A DNA stretch of 16,290 nucleotides, from assembly GCA_023422095.1 (NCBI GenBank), contig JAEZSD010000089.1:1-16290 (forward strand), read 5' to 3'. The position numbers were made by a program, and so were the translations under genes. Positions 15,289-16,290 of the stretch are shown piece after piece. The notes beneath the pieces were generated by a model, which did not search any database, was not told the origin of the DNA, and worked only from the letters and a program-made list of their open reading frames with translations. The DNA is from Bacillota bacterium (GTDB lineage Bacteria > Bacillota_I > Bacilli_A > RFN20 > CAG-826). Numbering within the stretch: position 1 is the stretch's first letter; each line of letters starts with the position of its first letter.

Positions 15289-15324
15289 GTCAACATTATA
15301 CATTACTAGTAATGCAATAGTCTA
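15289..15324 (-). promoter_or_regulatory. Promoter of ispG, predicted leaderless start
   Basis: On the minus strand, TAGACT (15319-15324, 4 of 6 bases of the -35 consensus) is followed after 18 nt by a perfect TATAAT (15295-15300). Six nucleotides further on is the ATG at 15286-15288. With usual -10 to +1 spacing, transcription starts at or within a base or two of the start codon. Confidence 0.6.
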
Positions 15325-15389
15325 AAAATATGTTTGCATATCCTATTATCTATGATAAGATATAAAACGACTTTAAGGAGACAAGTAGT

Positions 15390-15554
15390 ATGGCAAAAGA
15401 TGATCGAATCTCATTGACATTAAAATGCAATGAATGTGGCGAAGAGAACTATCTCACATCCAAAAATAAAAAGCATAAACCAGATCGTTTGGAGTTAAAA
15501 AAATATTGCCCAGTGTGCAAAAAGATGACACTCCATCGCGAGAAAAAGAAATAA
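15390..15554 (+). CDS. rpmG: 50S ribosomal protein L33, zinc-binding form
   Basis: A 54-residue L33, a small protein of the large subunit near the E site. Two CxxC pairs, Cys13/Cys16 and Cys40/Cys43, mark the zinc-binding (C+) form rather than the zinc-free paralogue some Bacilli use under zinc limitation. The family signature KPDRLELKKYCPVCKKMTLHREKKK is present at the C-terminus. AAGGAG (15375-15380) serves the ATG. The gene is divergent from ispG; a possible promoter (TTGCAT at 15334-15339, TAAGAT at 15356-15361) is weak. A terminator follows immediately. Confidence 0.95.
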   Translation: MAKDDRISLTLKCNECGEENYLTSKNKKHKPDRLELKKYCPVCKKMTLHREKKK

Positions 15555-15577
15555 AAGATAGGCTCAGCCTATTTTTT
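15555..15577 (+). terminator. Rho-independent terminator after rpmG
   Basis: ATAGGC (15558-15563) and GCCTAT (15567-15572) form a stem with a TCA loop, extended by A/U pairs at the base, and run into five T residues (15573-15577). It begins directly after the rpmG stop. The next gene starts only 17 nt later, so it may act as a partial terminator. Confidence 0.8.
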
Positions 15578-15593
15578 ATTATTAAGGGAACTC

Positions 15594-16223
15594 ATGAAAG
15601 TTGTGCCTTTTTTATATAACGATAAAGATGAGTTATTTTCCAATTGCTACCTCGCAATAGATAGTCTTTCTTCTTGTGTTATTATCGACCCATCATGTGA
15701 TTATGATGGTGTAATCAATTACATAACTAAAAATCATTTGATATGTCGCGGCATTCTTCTCACCCATTCTCACTTTGATCACATGCGTGGAATCAATCGC
15801 ACAGTCAAAGCGTTGAATGTTCCGCTTTTTGTTTCTTTTGATGATGAAGACGGCTTAACAGACGCTAGGCTTAATTGTTCTTCGATGAGCAACGTGGAAC
15901 TTGTGGTCCAAACTAATCCCATTCTTGTCAGCGATCAAGAAGTGCTTGAACTGTTGGAGGAACCAATAAAAGTTATTGGTACTCCTTTTCACACCAAGGG
16001 GTCAGTGTGCTATTACATAGCCAAAAGCAACTTATTATTTTCTGGAGACACTTTATTTCGTGGCTCAATTGGTAGAAGCGACTTACCTTCTTCCATCGGA
16101 AGAGAAATTAGACACTCTTTATCAAAGCTTTTTGTGCTTCCTGATGAGACAAAAGTTTTTCCGGGTCACGGACTAACTACAACAATAGGTTTTGAACGGA
16201 AACTAAATCCGTTTATTAAATAG
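15594..16223 (+). CDS. Metallo-beta-lactamase-fold hydrolase, YqgX/glyoxalase II-like
   Basis: A 209-residue MBL-fold protein. The full metal set is present: His58, His60, Asp62 and His63 in THSHFDH, then His133, Asp152 in FSGDTLFRGSIGRSDL, and His192 in FPGHG. GDTLFRGSIGRSDL is typical of the YqgX branch of glyoxalase II-like hydrolases. These probably cleave thioesters or related small molecules; the substrate here is not known. It lacks the C-terminal helical domain of true glyoxalase II. AAGGGA (15584-15589) precedes the ATG. It follows rpmG across a terminator, so transcription may be by read-through. The final residues FERKLNPFIK are the normal family end, so the protein is complete. 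Confidence 0.92.
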   Translation: MKVVPFLYNDKDELFSNCYLAIDSLSSCVIIDPSCDYDGVINYITKNHLICRGILLTHSHFDHMRGINRTVKALNVPLFVSFDDEDGLTDARLNCSSMSNVELVVQTNPILVSDQEVLELLEEPIKVIGTPFHTKGSVCYYIAKSNLLFSGDTLFRGSIGRSDLPSSIGREIRHSLSKLFVLPDETKVFPGHGLTTTIGFERKLNPFIK

Positions 16224-16224
16224 C

Positions 16225-16244
16225 AATTATTTGCTATAATAATT
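16225..16244 (+). promoter_or_regulatory. Extended -10 promoter with small inverted repeat, upstream of the last gene
   Basis: TGcTATAAT (16232-16240) is a perfect extended -10 element. It lies in an AT-only inverted repeat, AATTATT (16225-16231) and AATAATT (16238-16244). It would start transcription near 16247, leaving a leader of about 25 nt with GAAAGGG at 16257-16263. Confidence 0.55.
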
Positions 16245-16271
16245 AAGATTTTTTAAGAAAGGGTTAACATT

Positions 16272-16290
16272 ATGGTAAATGTAACAGAAT
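16272..16290 (+). CDS. Start of an unidentified gene, cut by the window edge
   Basis: ATG at 16272 follows GAAAGGG at about 9 nt spacing and a good extended -10 promoter. Only six codons (MVNVTE) are visible, too few to identify a product. The promoter and ribosome binding site support a real start. Confidence 0.55.

Overview
The window is a stretch of low-GC, AT-rich bacterial chromosome. Strong AGGAGG ribosome binding sites, the gene order ybeY-cdd-era-recO-glyS-dnaG-rpoD-trmK-nif3, a dimeric-type glycyl-tRNA synthetase and a zinc-binding L33 point to Firmicutes/Bacilli, probably an Erysipelotrichia-, RF39- or Acholeplasma-like relative rather than Bacillus itself. TGG is the tryptophan codon throughout and TGA is used as a stop, so the standard bacterial code applies and this is not a Mycoplasma/Spiroplasma code-4 genome. 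The organism cannot be named from the sequence alone.

Layout. (1) 1-494: the 3' end of dnaJ and its terminator. (2) 558-1760: a C39 cysteine peptidase fused to six membrane segments that look like the membrane half of a bacteriocin-type ABC exporter, with no ATPase domain. (3) 1800-4258: ybeY, cdd, era, recO, tightly packed (rRNA maturation, pyrimidine salvage, ribosome assembly, recombination repair). (4) 4292-11579: a promoter, then glyS, dnaG, two consecutive primary-type sigma-70 genes, trmK and a frameshifted nif3. This is the classical macromolecular-synthesis operon with an extra sigma gene. (5) 11572-12420 (minus) ispH converges on nif3 and diverges from nfo (12477-13367). (6) 13451-15288 (minus): ispG followed by a small unrecognised membrane protein, separated from nfo by a bidirectional terminator. 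(7) 15390-16290: rpmG (L33), a YqgX-like metallo-hydrolase, and the first codons of another gene.

Most genes are housekeeping. Translation and RNA maturation (YbeY, Era, GlyRS, TrmK, L33), replication and transcription (DnaG, the sigma factors), DNA repair (RecO, Nfo) and the last two steps of the MEP isoprenoid pathway (IspG, IspH) are all represented. No prophage, transposon, CRISPR array, tRNA or rRNA gene was seen.

The points most worth attention are the tandem pair of RpoD-like sigma factors, both with an N-terminal RGRP (AT-hook-like) motif; the ATPase-less C39 exporter-like protein; the nif3 gene broken by a clean 4-bp tandem duplication; and several promoters placed so close to the start codon that the mRNA would be leaderless or nearly so (ispG, ybeY).
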